The notes under the pieces were generated by a model. That model searched no databases, was not told the origin of the DNA, and was given only the letters and a program-made list of their open reading frames with translations. This document shows positions 1 to 10,595 of a DNA stretch of 64,000 nucleotides, one piece after another. Made by a program: the position numbers and the translations under genes. This DNA is from Bacteroidales bacterium UBA5326 (GTDB lineage Bacteria > Bacteroidota > Bacteroidia > Bacteroidales > UBA932), in contig DHQY01000011.1 of the NCBI GenBank assembly GCA_002408205.1, positions 124,001 to 188,000 of the forward strand, given 5' to 3'. The first letter of the stretch is position 1. Each line of letters begins with the position of its first letter.

Positions 1-1909
1 TTTTGATATCATCGAGAAACAGCGAAGTTCTTGCTACACCCGTGGTTTTCAGCACCAGGTTGATAATATCGCGCAGTGACCGTTTGGTAAGCACTTCATT
101 TACGAAGCCTACTTCTTCGGGAACTACCTGGTTAAAAATAACCCGTCCTACAGAAGTATCAACAATATTGCTTCCTGATGGATTATCATCCCTGGAAGAG
201 CGTACAATGGTCTTAGGCAGCCTGACTTTGATCTTGGCATGCATGTCCACCACTTTCTCGTTATGGGCGATAATCACTTCTTCCGGGCTGTAAAATGTCA
301 TTCCTTCTCCTTTGGCATGGTTGCGCAGTTTGGTGATATAATACAGTCCGAGTACCATGTCTTGTGAAGGAACGGTAATAGGAGCGCCGTTAGCGGGGTT
401 AAGAATATTGTGTGAACCGAGCATAAGCAGTTGTGCTTCCAGAATAGCTGCATTGCCCAGAGGAAGGTGAACGGCCATCTGGTCTCCGTCAAAGTCGGCG
501 TTGAATGCCGTACAGGCCAGAGGGTGGAGCTGAATAGCCTTCCCTTCAATAAGTTTTGGCTGAAATGCCTGGATCCCCAGTCTGTGGAGGGTAGGGGCAC
601 GGTTGAGCAATACGGGATGGCCTTTCATTACGTTCTCCAGAATATCCCATATCATAGGGTCTTTACGGTCAACTATCTTTTTGGCCGATTTTACAGTTTT
701 AACAATGCCGCGTTCAATAAGTTTCCTTATAATGAACGGTTTGTAGAGTTCGGCGGCCATGTCCTTGGGAAGCCCGCATTCATGCATTTGCAATTCGGGA
801 CCTACCACGATAACGGAACGGGCGGAATAGTCAACACGTTTACCAAGCAGGTTCTGGCGGAAACGGCCTTGTTTCCCTTTAAGGCTGTCGGACAGCGATT
901 TAAGAGTACGATTGGCCTCTGTCTTAACGGCATTCGATTTGCGGGAATTATCGAACAGGGAATCGACGGCTTCCTGAAGCATACGTTTTTCGTTGCGCAG
1001 AATAACCTCGGGAGCTTTAATCTCGATAAGGCGTTTGAGACGGTTGTTGCGAATAATCACCCGGCGGTACAGGTCATTCAGGTCCGAGGTGGCAAACCGT
1101 CCCCCGTCGAGGGGTACCAGCGGCCGCAGATCGGGAGGAATCACCGGGATGACCTTCATGATCATCCACTCGGGTTTGTTGATCTCTTTTGAGTCACGAA
1201 AAGCTTCAACAACGTTCAGACGTTTGAGCGCTTCGGTCTTGCGCTGCTGGGATGTTTCAATGTCGGCCCTATGACGCAGGTCGTATGAAAGATCATCCAG
1301 ATTTATACGGGTAAGAAGCTTGTATATGGCTTCTGCACCCATACCGGCGATGAATTTATTGGGATCCTCGTCGTCCAGCATCTGGTTCTCTCTGGGGAGG
1401 GTATCAATAATGTTAAGATATTCCTCTTCTGTGAGCAGGTCCAGTTCTTTTATGTCGTCCTTGGCCTTGATTCCGGGCTGGATGACAACGTAACGTTCAT
1501 AGTAAATGATCCCCTCGAGTTTCTTGGAAGGGATACCCAGCAGGTACCCGATCTTGTTGGGAGTGGAACGGAAATACCATATATGGGCAATGGGAACCAC
1601 CAGTGAGATATGTCCCATGCGTTCACGGCGCACTTTCTTCTCTGTAACTTCAACACCGCAGCGATCACAGGTGATACCGCGGTAACGTATCCTTTTGTAT
1701 TTTCCGCAGTGACATTCGTAGTCTTTTGAAGGCCCGAATATACGTTCGCAGAACAAACCGTCACGTTCCGGCTTGTAGGTACGGTAATTTACTGTTTCAG
1801 GCTTGAGCACTTCCCCGTGAGACATTTCAAGTATCTCCTCGGGTGATGCAAGGCCTATGGTAATCTTATTGAAGTTGCTTTTTAACTTGCTATCTTTCTT
1901 ATAAGCCAT
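1..1909 (-). CDS. rpoC: RNA polymerase subunit beta' (partial, N-terminal 636 residues)
   Basis: Largest catalytic subunit of RNA polymerase; the gene runs off the left edge, so only the first 636 codons are present. The ATG at 1909 gives [12 protein letters not shown], typical of Bacteroidales RpoC. The N-terminal zinc ribbon is visible (C66, C68, C81, C84). The catalytic magnesium-binding motif NADFDGD lies at residues 470-476, so the clamp, the dock region and the start of the active-site domain are all present. It lies 10 bp downstream of the rpoB stop and is surely cotranscribed with it. No frameshift or stop interrupts the visible part. Identity is certain from the motif and the operon. 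Confidence 0.99.
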   Translation of the reverse strand, partial: MAYKKDSKLKSNFNKITIGLASPEEILEMSHGEVLKPETVNYRTYKPERDGLFCERIFGPSKDYECHCGKYKRIRYRGITCDRCGVEVTEKKVRRERMGHISLVVPIAHIWYFRSTPNKIGYLLGIPSKKLEGIIYYERYVVIQPGIKAKDDIKELDLLTEEEYLNIIDTLPRENQMLDDEDPNKFIAGMGAEAIYKLLTRINLDDLSYDLRHRADIETSQQRKTEALKRLNVVEAFRDSKEINKPEWMIMKVIPVIPPDLRPLVPLDGGRFATSDLNDLYRRVIIRNNRLKRLIEIKAPEVILRNEKRMLQEAVDSLFDNSRKSNAVKTEANRTLKSLSDSLKGKQGRFRQNLLGKRVDYSARSVIVVGPELQMHECGLPKDMAAELYKPFIIRKLIERGIVKTVKSAKKIVDRKDPMIWDILENVMKGHPVLLNRAPTLHRLGIQAFQPKLIEGKAIQLHPLACTAFNADFDGDQMAVHLPLGNAAILEAQLLMLGSHNILNPANGAPITVPSQDMVLGLYYITKLRNHAKGEGMTFYSPEEVIIAHNEKVVDMHAKIKVRLPKTIVRSSRDDNPSGSNIVDTSVGRVIFNQVVPEEVGFVNEVLTKRSLRDIINLVLKTTGVARTSLFLDDIK

Positions 1910-1919
1910 AATCAATTTT

Positions 1920-4900
1920 TTATTCCAGGTTAACGCTCAGACCTAAACCACGTAATTCGTGAAGCAATACGTTCAGGGATTCAGGAATACCCGGAGCGGG
2001 CATGGTGTCTCCCTTGACAATAGCTTCGTAAGCACGTGATCTTCCTACCACATCGTCCGATTTAACGGTAAGAATTTCCTGCAGAATGTTGGCGGCACCA
2101 AATGCCTCCAGGGCCCAGACTTCCATTTCTCCAAAACGTTGTCCCCCAAATTGGGCTTTACCTCCCAGGGGCTGTTGCGTGATGAGTGAGTAGGGACCAA
2201 TGGAACGTGCGTGCATCTTATCATCAACCATGTGGCCGAGTTTAAGCATATAGATCACACCCACCGTAGCGGGCTGGTCAAAATAATCGCCGGTACCTCC
2301 GTCACGCAGGTAGGTTTTACCGAACTTGGGGACGCCGGCTTTGCTTGTGAATTCGGTGATTTCTTCCAGAGACGCTCCGTCAAAGATAGGTGTGGCAAAC
2401 TGCGTTCCCAATTCTTTCCCTGCCCATCCGAGTACGGTTTCGTAGATCTGTCCCAGGTTCATACGAGAAGGCACACCCAGAGGGTTCAATACAACGTCAA
2501 CTATTGTGCCGTCGTCAAGGAAAGGCATATCTTCGTCACGTACCACTTTGGCTACAATGCCTTTATTTCCGTGGCGTCCTGCCATCTTGTCTCCCACTCG
2601 GATTTTACGTTTCTTGGCAATATAGATCTTTGCCAGCTGCATAATGCCCGAAGGAAGTTCATCACCAATAGTAAGACTGTATTTTACACGTTTGAGCTCA
2701 GCATCCAGTTCTTTGTAAGCAATCAGGTAATTGTTTATAAGTTTCTTGATAAGCGTATTAATGTGTTTATCGTTGGTCCATTTGGTAGGATTCACATTCT
2801 CATAATCGAGACCGGAAAGCAATGCCCTGGTGAAAATCGTATCTTTGGTAATAATCTCGACGCCGTACAGATCTGAGATCCCCGGGGAGGCTTTCCCCTT
2901 GAGCAAAACTTCCATCTTGTCCAAAAATCTGTCCTTCAAAGCGTCAAAACGCAATTTAAAATTATCTTCTGCCTGTTGAACCTGCATCTTGGATATGGGT
3001 TTTATCTTTTTGGATCCCTCCTTCATGATGCGGGAGAACAGCCGTTTGTCTATTACGGTACCAAAAAGCGACGGCGAAGCCTTAAGAGAGGCATCCTTTA
3101 CGTCACCGGCCTTGTCACCGAAGATGGCACGGAGCAGTTTCTCTTCCGGAGAAGGATCGCTTTCCCCCTTGGGAGTGATCTTTCCAATAAGAATATCTCC
3201 GGGTTCCACATAGGCTCCAACACGGATAATCCCGTTTTCATCGAGATTCCTGGTGGCTTCTTCACTGACGTTGGGAATATCGCTTGTGAGTTCTTCCATA
3301 CCGCGTTTTGTGTCACGGACTTCCATAATGTACTCATCAACATGTATGGAGGTGAAGACATCTTCGCGGAGCATTCTTTCGGATAATACAATAGCGTCTT
3401 CAAAATTGTAGCCTTTCCATGGCATGAACGCCACCTTAAGGTTACGGCCAAGCGCCAGTTCTCCGTTCTGCGTCCCGTAGCCTTCTGTAAGGATCTGCCC
3501 GGGCACAACCTTTTGTCCTTTGCGTACAATAGGTCTCAGATTGACTGAGGTGTTTTGGTTTGTTTTGCGGTATATGGGAAGATTATAAACAGTGATATCG
3601 GCATTGAAGTTTACAAATTTCTCGTCATCTGTCTGTTCGTATTTTACATGTATTTCTTTGGCGTCCACAAATACGATTTCGCCCTTGCCTTCTGCCGTGA
3701 TCTGGGTGCGGCTGTCGCGGATTACCGGGCCTTCAAGGCCGGTCCCGACGATAGGAGCTTCCGGACGGATGAGTGGTACAGCCTGCCGCATCATGTTAGA
3801 TCCCATGAGTGCGCGGTTAGCGTCGTCGTGTTCCAGGAAAGGAATAAGAGAGGCGGCTATGGATGCGATCTGGTTGGGAGCAACGTCCATAAGGTGCACC
3901 TCATCTTTGGTCACTACGGGGTAATCCGCTTCGTAACGGCATTTGATACGTTCGTCAAGGATGTTACCGTCGTCATCGAGGTTAACGTTTGCCTGGGCCA
4001 CCATCTGTTCCTCCTCCTCCTCGGCGCTCATATAAACATAGCCCTTGGCAGAAAGGTCAACGCGTCCCTGTTCCACTTTCCGGTACGGGGTCTCAATAAA
4101 GCCCAGGTCGTTGATCCTTGCGTAAACGCAAAGCGAAGAGATAAGGCCGATGTTTGGGCCTTCGGGTGTTTCAATGGGGCATAACCGTCCGTAGTGGGTA
4201 TAGTGTACGTCACGGACTTCAAACCCTGCACGGTCCCTGGACAGACCTCCGGGACCCAATGCGGAAAGACGGCGTTTGTGCGTCATCTCGGCCAGCGGGT
4301 TTGTCTGGTCCATGAATTGTGACAGCTGTGATGTGCCAAAGAACGAGTTGATAACGGAAGACAAAGTCTTGGCGTTGATCAGATCTATTGGTGTGAAAAC
4401 CTCGTTGTCACGAACATTCATCCTCTCCCTTATTGTGCGTGCCATACGGGAAAGACCCACGCTGAACTGATTGGCCAGCTGCTCACCTACGGTGCGGATG
4501 CGGCGGTTGCTCAAGTGATCTATATCGTCTACCAGGGCCTTTGAATTGATCAACTGGATCAGGTGGTTGATAATGGCAATAATATCTTCCTTGGTCAGGA
4601 CCTTAATGTCAGGCGCCGTAGAAAGATTGAGTTTATGGTTAAGACGGTAACGTCCGACATCTCCCAAATCATAGCGTTTGGACGAGAAGAAGAGCTTATC
4701 AATAACGTCCATAGCCGTTGCTTCGTCTGGCGGTTCCGAGTTGCGAAGCTGCCTGTAGATGTATATAACGGCTTCCTTGGCCGAGTTGCAGGGATCTTTC
4801 TGCAGGGTGTTGTGGATAATGGCATAGTCTCCAATATTGGCATCTTCTTTATGCAACAATACCGTAGAGGCTCCGGAATCCAGGATAAGGTCTATATGCT

Positions 4901-5738
4901 CTTCTTCCAGGACGGTTTTGCGGTCGAGAATGATCTCATTACGTTCAATGGATACAACTTCTCCGGTATCTTCGTCTACGAAGTCTTCGATCCAGGATTT
5001 CAGAACACGTGCAGCCAGTTTTCTGCCCAGGTTCTTTTTAAGGTTAACGCGGTTAACCTTAACTTCATTTGCCAGTCCAAAGATCTCAAGGATATCTTTA
5101 TCACCCTCGAACCCGATAGCACGGAGAAGGGTGGTCACCGGTAATTTTTTCTTTCTGTCAATGTAGGCGTACATCACGTTATTGATGTCCGTTGCGAATT
5201 CAATCCAGGAACCTTTGAACGGAATGATTCTGGCAGAATAGAGTTTAGTCCCGTTCGTGTGGATGCTTTGCCCGAAGAACACGCCGGGCGAACGGTGCAG
5301 CTGAGATACAACAATACGTTCGGAACCATTGATGACAAAAGTTCCGCGGGGCGTCATATAGGGAATGGTTCCAAGGTACACATCCTGAATGACGGTGTCA
5401 AAATCTTCGTGTTCGGGATCTGTACAATACAGTTTAAGTTTTGCTTTGAGGGGAACGCTATACGTAAGGCCCCTGTCCAGACATTCCTCAATGGAATAGC
5501 GTGGCGGGTCTACGAAATAATCAATAAACTCCAGAACAAAGTTATTGCGCGTGTCTGTAATGGGAAAGTTTTCCTGAAAAACTTTAAAAAGGCCCTCGTT
5601 TTTACGGTTTTCCGGTGTCGTTTCAAGCTGGAAAAAATCCTGAAACGATTTCAACTGAACTTCTAAAAAGTCCGGATGGTCCAGAAGAGTTTTTGAGGTT
5701 GCGAAGCTAATTCGCTGATTATTATATTTTTGAGACAT
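1920..5738 (-). CDS. rpoB: RNA polymerase subunit beta
   Basis: Beta subunit of RNA polymerase, 1272 residues, the usual length in Bacteroidales. I chose the ATG at 5738 ([12 protein letters not shown]) over an in-frame ATG 39 bp upstream, because family members begin at this motif and the upstream stretch lies in the leader next to a hairpin. The rifampicin-binding region is intact and looks wild type ([20 protein letters not shown], followed by [18 protein letters not shown]). The C-terminal region [20 protein letters not shown] is also standard. It lies between rplL and rpoC. A 14-bp hairpin with a U tract lies between rplL and this gene and may attenuate its transcription (separate entry). 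Confidence 0.99.
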   Translation of the reverse strand: MSQKYNNQRISFATSKTLLDHPDFLEVQLKSFQDFFQLETTPENRKNEGLFKVFQENFPITDTRNNFVLEFIDYFVDPPRYSIEECLDRGLTYSVPLKAKLKLYCTDPEHEDFDTVIQDVYLGTIPYMTPRGTFVINGSERIVVSQLHRSPGVFFGQSIHTNGTKLYSARIIPFKGSWIEFATDINNVMYAYIDRKKKLPVTTLLRAIGFEGDKDILEIFGLANEVKVNRVNLKKNLGRKLAARVLKSWIEDFVDEDTGEVVSIERNEIILDRKTVLEEEHIDLILDSGASTVLLHKEDANIGDYAIIHNTLQKDPCNSAKEAVIYIYRQLRNSEPPDEATAMDVIDKLFFSSKRYDLGDVGRYRLNHKLNLSTAPDIKVLTKEDIIAIINHLIQLINSKALVDDIDHLSNRRIRTVGEQLANQFSVGLSRMARTIRERMNVRDNEVFTPIDLINAKTLSSVINSFFGTSQLSQFMDQTNPLAEMTHKRRLSALGPGGLSRDRAGFEVRDVHYTHYGRLCPIETPEGPNIGLISSLCVYARINDLGFIETPYRKVEQGRVDLSAKGYVYMSAEEEEEQMVAQANVNLDDDGNILDERIKCRYEADYPVVTKDEVHLMDVAPNQIASIAASLIPFLEHDDANRALMGSNMMRQAVPLIRPEAPIVGTGLEGPVIRDSRTQITAEGKGEIVFVDAKEIHVKYEQTDDEKFVNFNADITVYNLPIYRKTNQNTSVNLRPIVRKGQKVVPGQILTEGYGTQNGELALGRNLKVAFMPWKGYNFEDAIVLSERMLREDVFTSIHVDEYIMEVRDTKRGMEELTSDIPNVSEEATRNLDENGIIRVGAYVEPGDILIGKITPKGESDPSPEEKLLRAIFGDKAGDVKDASLKASPSLFGTVIDKRLFSRIMKEGSKKIKPISKMQVQQAEDNFKLRFDALKDRFLDKMEVLLKGKASPGISDLYGVEIITKDTIFTRALLSGLDYENVNPTKWTNDKHINTLIKKLINNYLIAYKELDAELKRVKYSLTIGDELPSGIMQLAKIYIAKKRKIRVGDKMAGRHGNKGIVAKVVRDEDMPFLDDGTIVDVVLNPLGVPSRMNLGQIYETVLGWAGKELGTQFATPIFDGASLEEITEFTSKAGVPKFGKTYLRDGGTGDYFDQPATVGVIYMLKLGHMVDDKMHARSIGPYSLITQQPLGGKAQFGGQRFGEMEVWALEAFGAANILQEILTVKSDDVVGRSRAYEAIVKGDTMPAPGIPESLNVLLHELRGLGLSVNLE

Positions 5739-5774
5739 TTTAAAAGGATTAGTTGAAAACAAACAATTTAACGA

Positions 5775-5809
5775 CAAAAAGGCTTAGAACCCCGCGGGGT
5801 CCTAAACCT
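5775..5809 (-). terminator. rplL-rpoB intergenic hairpin, probable attenuator
   Basis: On the minus strand, positions 5809 to 5780 form a near-perfect inverted repeat: 14 positions per side, two of them G-U wobbles, centred on ACCCCGCGGGGT with a tiny loop. A short U run follows (5779-5775). This is a rho-independent terminator shape between rplL and rpoB. An attenuator at this junction is well known in E. coli, where it lowers rpoBC transcription relative to the ribosomal protein genes. Partial termination here is inferred. RNA processing is an alternative role. Confidence 0.7.
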
Positions 5810-5842
5810 GGTCTCCGTTCCCGATTTCTACGGGAGTTTTGT

Positions 5843-6220
5843 TTATTTAATCTCAACTTCTCCGCCGGCTTCTTCAATCTGGGATTTCATCTGCTCAGCT
5901 TCGGCCTTGCTAATTTTTTCTTTAAGAGCCTTGGGAGCTCCGTCAACTAAATCTTTAGCTTCTTTCAGTCCAAGACCGGTGAGGTCTTTAACTACTTTGA
6001 TAACTTGCAATTTAGCCTGTCCGGCCGATGTAAGTATAACATCAAATTGAGTTTGTTCAGCTTCGGCGGCGGGTCCGGCAGCAGCACCGGGAGCGGCAAC
6101 GGCAACAGCAGCGGCTGCGGGCTCAATTCCGTACTCGTCTTTAAGGATGTTTGCTAATTCAATAGCTTCTTTAATGGTAAGATTAGCAATGGCTTCGGCC
6201 ATTTGTTTCAATTCTGCCAT
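5843..6220 (-). CDS. rplL: 50S ribosomal protein bL12 (L7/L12)
   Basis: Stalk protein of the large ribosomal subunit, present in several copies on uL10, where it recruits translation GTPases. The 125-residue length is normal. The N-terminal dimerisation helix ([30 protein letters not shown]), the flexible Ala/Pro/Gly hinge at about residues 34-50, and the C-terminal domain ending EAGGEVEIK are all visible. It lies 41 bp downstream of rplJ in the operon. The downstream hairpin probably makes it more abundant than rpoB. Confidence 0.98.
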   Translation of the reverse strand: MAELKQMAEAIANLTIKEAIELANILKDEYGIEPAAAAVAVAAPGAAAGPAAEAEQTQFDVILTSAGQAKLQVIKVVKDLTGLGLKEAKDLVDGAPKALKEKISKAEAEQMKSQIEEAGGEVEIK

Positions 6221-6261
6221 GATTATTTTGTTTAAAATTGTTTTTACTTTTTTATTAATTA

Positions 6262-6783
6262 TTATTCGCGTTCGGCAAGTGTTTGCACAATGCCAGCCAC
6301 ATTGCTTCCCGAGGAAGTAATGGCGGAAACAAGTTTCTGTGCGGGAGACAGGATAAGACCAACAATATCACTAATAAGTTGTTCACGGGATTTAATGTTA
6401 ATGAGGGTATCCAATTGGTTTTCACCAACATATGCACATTCTTGAACAAGGGCTCCTTTAAGAACCGGTTTACCGTGTTCTGCACCAAACGATTTGATAA
6501 GTTTGGCAGGAGCGTTTACCGTTTCTGTAAACATAACGGCAGTCGAACCGGAAAGCACGGGAAAGAGCTGGGCAGCATCCTCAACGCCCGTTTGTTCCAG
6601 AGCGCGGCGGAGCAATGTGTTCTTTACTACAACCAGTTTAATATTTTGTGTAAAACATTCACGACGCAACATGGATGTCTTCTGGGCATTCATGCCTTCC
6701 AGATCTACCACATAGAAATTGGGAGTCAATGCCAGTTGTGCCGCTAAACTTTCAATTACAAGTACTTTTTTTTCTTTCTTCAT
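6262..6783 (-). CDS. rplJ: 50S ribosomal protein uL10
   Basis: Base of the ribosomal stalk: it binds 23S rRNA through its N-terminal domain and bL12 dimers through its C-terminal helix. 173 residues, normal for the family. The N-terminal region [15 protein letters not shown] and the conserved GSTAVMF stretch are present. Only 11 bp separate it from rplA, so there is no room for the long structured leader that L10 uses for autoregulation in enterobacteria. Any feedback control here must act elsewhere. Confidence 0.98.
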   Translation of the reverse strand: MKKEKKVLVIESLAAQLALTPNFYVVDLEGMNAQKTSMLRRECFTQNIKLVVVKNTLLRRALEQTGVEDAAQLFPVLSGSTAVMFTETVNAPAKLIKSFGAEHGKPVLKGALVQECAYVGENQLDTLINIKSREQLISDIVGLILSPAQKLVSAITSSGSNVAGIVQTLAERE

Positions 6784-6794
6784 AAATCTTAGTT

Positions 6795-7496
6795 TTATTC
6801 GGCAGCACTACCGGATTTTACATCAATACACAAACCGGGACCCATGGTAGTGGAAAGATAGATACTCTTCACATAGGTTCCTTTCAGAGCTTGCGGTTTT
6901 AGTTTTAATATGGTATTCAAAAACTCCTGGGCATTTTCCTGAAGGCTTCTGGCATCGAAAGACACCTTGCCAATGGATGAGTGGATAATTCCTGTTTTAT
7001 CTACCTTAAAGTCTATTTTACCGGCTTTCACCTCGTTAACAGCTTTCCCTACCTCCATGGTTACGGTTCCGGTCTTGGGGTTGGGCATAAGGCCACGGGG
7101 TCCCAGGATACGGCCGATAGGGCCAATCTTAGCCATTACGGAAGGCGTACAGATAATGACATCAACATCTGTCCAGCCGCCTTTAATCTTTTCAATATAT
7201 TCGTCCAGACCAACATGGTCGGCTCCGGCGGTTTTGGCTTCTTCTTCCTTATCGGGAGTACAGAGAACCAGCACACGTACTTGTTTCCCCGTTCCATGCG
7301 GAAGAGTTACCACGCCACGAACCATCTGGTTGGCTTTACGCGGATCAACACCTAAACGAACAGCCATATCTACTGAAGCATCGAACTTGGTAAAGCTTGT
7401 ATCCTTTATCAATTCACATGCCTCTGGTAATTTATATTGTTTTCCGGGATCGACCTTGGCGTATACTACTTTTTGATTTTTAGTAAGTTTACTCAT
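6795..7496 (-). CDS. rplA: 50S ribosomal protein uL1
   Basis: Mobile L1-stalk protein that binds 23S rRNA near the E site and helps deacylated tRNA leave. 233 residues, standard length. Recognisable family segments include the [12 protein letters not shown] loop, [15 protein letters not shown], and the C-terminal [12 protein letters not shown]. It follows rplK after 14 bp. In many bacteria L1 represses the rplKA mRNA; I did not identify a binding site here. Confidence 0.98.
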   Translation of the reverse strand: MSKLTKNQKVVYAKVDPGKQYKLPEACELIKDTSFTKFDASVDMAVRLGVDPRKANQMVRGVVTLPHGTGKQVRVLVLCTPDKEEEAKTAGADHVGLDEYIEKIKGGWTDVDVIICTPSVMAKIGPIGRILGPRGLMPNPKTGTVTMEVGKAVNEVKAGKIDFKVDKTGIIHSSIGKVSFDARSLQENAQEFLNTILKLKPQALKGTYVKSIYLSTTMGPGLCIDVKSGSAAE

Positions 7497-7510
7497 TTCT
7501 GCATGTAAGT

Positions 7511-7957
7511 TTAGTTAACATCTTGGGGAAACGTTCCAGAAACGGTAATACCCATACTGCGTGCAGTACCGGCAACCATACTCATGGCCGATTTCAAAGT
7601 GAAGGCATTCATGTCCTGCATCTTATCTTCGGCAATGGCACGGACCTGATCCCAGGTTACGGAAGCCACTTTCTTACGGTTGGGCTCCGCTGAACCACTG
7701 GTAATCTTGGCAGCTTCTTTCAACTGAACGGCAATAGGTGGCTGCTTAACGATAAATGTAAAAGATTTATCGCTGTAAACAGTAATGATGACCGGCAAGA
7801 CTTTTCCTGCACGGTCCTGAGTCTGAGCATTGAATTTCTTGCAGAACTCCATTATGTTTACACCCTTTGATCCCAGGGCCGGCCCTACGGGGGGAGAAGG
7901 GTTGGCAGCGCCGCCCTTAATCTGTAATTTGATTAATCCGGCAATTTCTTTAGCCAT
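7511..7957 (-). CDS. rplK: 50S ribosomal protein uL11
   Basis: GTPase-associated-centre protein of the large subunit, binding 23S rRNA helices 43/44. 148 residues. The N-terminal proline-rich motif [20 protein letters not shown] and the C-terminal segment ending with [10 protein letters not shown] are diagnostic. It starts 13 bp downstream of nusG. No unusual features. Confidence 0.98.
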   Translation of the reverse strand: MAKEIAGLIKLQIKGGAANPSPPVGPALGSKGVNIMEFCKKFNAQTQDRAGKVLPVIITVYSDKSFTFIVKQPPIAVQLKEAAKITSGSAEPNRKKVASVTWDQVRAIAEDKMQDMNAFTLKSAMSMVAGTARSMGITVSGTFPQDVN

Positions 7958-7970
7958 AATGATAATTAGT

Positions 7971-8519
7971 TTATTCTTTTTCTACTTGAACAAAACCGAG
8001 CTCCAACAACGTTTTCCTTTCGAAGATCTTGATCATTACTTTCAGTTTCTTCTTATCTTCAATAATCTCTTCTACGGTTCCGTTGAATCCGTTGAAGGGA
8101 CCGTCAATCACTTTGACTGCCTCTCCGACAAGATAGGGTGCAATGTTCTCTTCTTCTCTTTCAGCCTGTTCGTCTACACGTCCCAGGATCCTGTTGACCT
8201 CTGCCATACGTACTGGCACAGGGTCTCCGCCTTTCACGGCGCCGAGGAAACCCGATACGTGAGGAATGTTGCTGATAAGATGTTGGATTTCAGGGGTGAG
8301 CGCAGCCTCAATGAGGATGTATCCCGGATAGAAAATACGTTCCTTACTGATTTTTTTACCATTTTTGACCTGGTAGATCTTTTCAGTAGGGATTAAAACC
8401 TGAGATACATAGTCTTCCAGGCGCAAACGTTTGACCTCGTTGTCTATGTATTCTTTTGCTTTTTTTTCTTTTCCGCCGGCTGCTCTGACGACGTACCACT
8501 TCTTGGCAACTTCTGACAT
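7971..8519 (-). CDS. nusG: Transcription termination/antitermination factor NusG
   Basis: RNA polymerase-bound elongation factor that couples transcription to translation and to Rho. 182 residues. The NGN domain starts at [20 protein letters not shown], with [10 protein letters not shown] near residue 80. A KOW domain near the C-terminus begins [21 protein letters not shown]. Start ATG at 8519, 12 bp from secE. Gene order secE-nusG-rplK is nearly universal in bacteria, which supports the assignment. Confidence 0.98.
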   Translation of the reverse strand: MSEVAKKWYVVRAAGGKEKKAKEYIDNEVKRLRLEDYVSQVLIPTEKIYQVKNGKKISKERIFYPGYILIEAALTPEIQHLISNIPHVSGFLGAVKGGDPVPVRMAEVNRILGRVDEQAEREEENIAPYLVGEAVKVIDGPFNGFNGTVEEIIEDKKKLKVMIKIFERKTLLELGFVQVEKE

Positions 8520-8531
8520 TTCTCTATATGA

Positions 8532-8726
8532 TTAATAAAGGGCTTTATAGAGGAACTCCATAATGTTCCTGAAGGCAAAGTCCATTGCGAAAATCACAAT
8601 AGCGAAAATTACAGATGCCACCATAACAATGATAGCGCTGTTCTGCAATTGACTCCATGAAGGCCAGCTTACCTTATGTACCAACTCGTTATAAGAGTCT
8701 TTAAAATACACTCCAATTTTGCTCAT
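8532..8726 (-). CDS. secE: Preprotein translocase subunit SecE
   Basis: Small essential subunit of the SecYEG channel. 64 residues, the short single-helix type found in most non-enteric bacteria. It has an amphipathic N-terminal part (YFKDSYNELVHKVSWPSW, with the conserved KV-WPS motif) and one transmembrane helix at about residues 31-53. It lies between tRNA-Trp and nusG. An rpmG gene, often found here in other phyla, is absent. Confidence 0.97.
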   Translation of the reverse strand: MSKIGVYFKDSYNELVHKVSWPSWSQLQNSAIIVMVASVIFAIVIFAMDFAFRNIMEFLYKALY

Positions 8727-8811
8727 TGTTTATTTTATTACAACACATGGAGTTGGAAGCTTCTCCCGGTGTTGAGGTTAATAAATACGAAACCGTAACA
8801 TCCCGTATTTG

Positions 8812-8882
8812 CAGGGGCAGAGCGATTCGAACGCCCATCAACGGTTTTGGAGACCGCTATTCTACCCTTGAACTATGCCCCT
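8812..8882 (-). tRNA. tRNA-Trp (anticodon CCA)
   Basis: 71 nt on the minus strand. The acceptor stem AGGGGCA pairs with TGCCCCT and the discriminator base is G. The anticodon arm CGGT-CTCCAAA-ACCG places CCA in the loop. The T arm has GTTCGAATC. The 3' CCA is not encoded. It lies between tuf and secE, a position for tRNA-Trp shared by many bacteria. Confidence 0.96.
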
Positions 8883-8942
8883 ATCCTATAAAGGTTTAGC
8901 TGTTAATGCAGCTAAACCTGTTTGTTTTGAGTAAGCCGGATA

Positions 8943-10130
8943 TCAGTCACCAATTTTGGTTATCTGACCGGCACCAACTGTACGTCCGCCTTCACGGATG
9001 GCAAAACGTAACCCTTCGTTCAAAGCTACGGGGTAGATCAGTTCCACATTGATGGAAACGTTGTCACCCGGCATAACCATATCAACGCCTTCGGGAAGCT
9101 GTACTTCACCGGTAACGTCAAGTGTACGGAGGAAGAATTGGGGACGGTACCTGTTATGGAACGGGGTGTGGCGTCCGCCTTCATCTTTTCTTAACACGTA
9201 AATCTCTGCGGAGAATTTCTTGTGGGGAGTAATAGTACCGGGACGGCAGATTACCTGTCCACGTTTTACGTCACTCTTGTCAATACCGCGAAGCAGAAGA
9301 CCTACGTTGTCACCGGCTTCTCCTCTGTCGAGGATCTTACGGAACATTTCAACTCCCGTAACAACACTTGTTTTGGGCTTTTCACCAAGACCTACGATCT
9401 CAATCTGTTCACCGGTTTTGATAAGACCGGTTTCAATACGTCCGGTAGCAACGGTTCCACGACCGGTAATGGAGAAAATATCCTCTACAGGCATGATGAA
9501 CGGTTTTTCGTTATCACGGATGGGAATAGGAATGTATGAGTCAACCACGTCCATCAGTTCCATGACTTTATCTTCCCATTGGGCTTCTCCGTTGAGAGCA
9601 CCTAAAGCAGAGCCGCGGATAACGGGGGCGTTGTCGCCGTCAAAATTGTACTTGGAAAGCAGGTCACGTACTTCCAGTTCAACCAGGTCAAGCATCTCAG
9701 GGTCGTCAACCATGTCGCATTTGTTCAGGAAAACAACGATCTTGGGAACGTTCACCTGACGGGCCAGCAGCACGTGCTCATTGGTTTGGGGCATAGGACC
9801 GTCGGTGGCGGCTACAACAAGAATAGCGCCGTCCATTTGGGCAGCACCGGTAACCATGTTCTTAACGTAGTCGGCGTGTCCCGGACAGTCAACGTGAGCG
9901 TAGTGACGGTTTGCCGTTTGATATTCAACGTGAGATGTATTGATAGTAATACCGCGTTCTTTTTCTTCGGGTGCATTATCGATAGAATCGAATGAGCGGA
10001 ATTCTGACAGGCCCTTCTTAGCCAATACCTGCGTGATAGCAGCAGTCAAAGTGGTTTTACCATGGTCAACGTGCCCGATGGTTCCGATGTTTACGTGGGG
10101 TTTATCCCTTTTGAACGTTTCTTTTGCCAT
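8943..10130 (-). CDS. tuf: Elongation factor Tu
   Basis: GTPase that carries aminoacyl-tRNA to the ribosome. 395 residues. G1 motif GHVDHGKT at 19-26, switch [14 protein letters not shown]3 [13 protein letters not shown]4 NKCDMVDD. Domains 2 and 3 are complete, ending [10 protein letters not shown]. It follows four tRNA genes (two Thr, Tyr and Gly) and precedes tRNA-Trp and secE, so tRNAs and their carrier are probably made from one primary transcript. I cannot see whether a second tuf copy exists elsewhere. Confidence 0.99.
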   Translation of the reverse strand: MAKETFKRDKPHVNIGTIGHVDHGKTTLTAAITQVLAKKGLSEFRSFDSIDNAPEEKERGITINTSHVEYQTANRHYAHVDCPGHADYVKNMVTGAAQMDGAILVVAATDGPMPQTNEHVLLARQVNVPKIVVFLNKCDMVDDPEMLDLVELEVRDLLSKYNFDGDNAPVIRGSALGALNGEAQWEDKVMELMDVVDSYIPIPIRDNEKPFIMPVEDIFSITGRGTVATGRIETGLIKTGEQIEIVGLGEKPKTSVVTGVEMFRKILDRGEAGDNVGLLLRGIDKSDVKRGQVICRPGTITPHKKFSAEIYVLRKDEGGRHTPFHNRYRPQFFLRTLDVTGEVQLPEGVDMVMPGDNVSINVELIYPVALNEGLRFAIREGGRTVGAGQITKIGD

Positions 10131-10166
10131 AATTGAAAATAATTTAATAACTTAACATGAAAAATG

Positions 10167-10238
10167 AGCCGGTGATGAGATTTGAACTCATGACCTCTTC
10201 CTTACCAAGGAAGCGCTCTACCCCTGAGCTACACTGGC
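10167..10238 (-). tRNA. tRNA-Thr (anticodon GGT)
   Basis: 72 nt, minus strand. Anticodon arm CTTCC-TTGGTAA-GGAAG gives GGT. The D arm (AGCTCAGGGGTAGAGC) and T arm (GAGTTCAAATCTC) are regular. The acceptor stem GCCAGTG against CACCGGC leaves one A-C mismatch at pair 4-69 (see findings). No encoded CCA. Last of the four tRNAs before tuf. Confidence 0.95.
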
Positions 10239-10253
10239 TTAATGCTTGATTAG

Positions 10254-10326
10254 AGCGGAAGACGAGGTTCGAACTCGCGACCCTCAGCTTGGAAGGCTGA
10301 TGCTCTACCAACTGAGCTACTTCCGC
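10254..10326 (-). tRNA. tRNA-Gly (anticodon TCC)
   Basis: 73 nt, minus strand. Acceptor GCGGAAG pairs perfectly with CTTCCGC, discriminator T. Anticodon arm CAGC-CTTCCAA-GCTG gives TCC, read as Gly. The T loop GTTCGAA is present. No encoded CCA. Third in the Thr-Tyr-Gly-Thr cluster. Confidence 0.96.
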
Positions 10327-10335
10327 GTAAGGTTG

Positions 10336-10418
10336 TGGGAGGGGCAGGATTCGAACCTACGAAGACGTGCGTCAGCAGATTTACAGTCTGCCCCAGTTGG
10401 CCACTTTGGTACCCTCCC
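10336..10418 (-). tRNA. tRNA-Tyr (anticodon GTA)
   Basis: 83 nt, a class II tRNA with a long variable arm (about GACGCACGTC). Acceptor GGGAGGG pairs with CCCTCCC-type sequence, discriminator A. Anticodon arm GCAGA-CTGTAAA-TCTGC gives GTA. T loop GTTCGAATC. No encoded CCA. Confidence 0.96.
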
Positions 10419-10446
10419 TTTAATTCATACTGTCAAAAAACTTCTG

Positions 10447-10520
10447 AGCCGATAGAGGGATTCGAACCCACGACCTGCTGATTACAAATCAGCTGCTCTG
10501 ACCAACTGAGCTACATCGGC
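10447..10520 (-). tRNA. tRNA-Thr (anticodon TGT)
   Basis: 74 nt, minus strand. Acceptor GCCGATG with TATCGGC (one G-U pair), discriminator T. Anticodon arm GCTGA-TTTGTAA-TCAGC gives TGT. First tRNA of the cluster, directly behind the promoter at 10558-10588. No encoded CCA. Confidence 0.96.
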
Positions 10521-10557
10521 AGATGTGCTAAAGAACTATCCCTCTATTTAGGAGCGG

Positions 10558-10588
10558 CAAAGATAAATGTTTTCTCCAAACTACCAAA
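10558..10588 (-). promoter_or_regulatory. Promoter of the tRNA-tuf-secE-nusG-rpl-rpo supercluster
   Basis: Reading the minus strand: TTTG at 10588-10585, a 19-bp spacer, then TATCTTTG at 10565-10558. This matches the Bacteroidota housekeeping promoter consensus (TTTG, about 19-20 bp, TAnnTTTG) exactly. It lies 37 bp upstream of tRNA-Thr(TGT). Readthrough from dxs is also possible because no terminator separates them. Confidence 0.85.
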
Positions 10589-10595
10589 AAAAATC

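Noticed and set aside
431..1192. 253-codon plus-strand open frame over rpoC
   Set aside because: Lies wholly antisense to a conserved catalytic region and has no recognisable motifs; a shadow of codon usage.
8727..8811. Possible structured leader before secE
   Set aside because: A weak AACAC...GTGTT and GGGAG...CTCC pairing can be drawn, but it is short, interrupted and lacks support.
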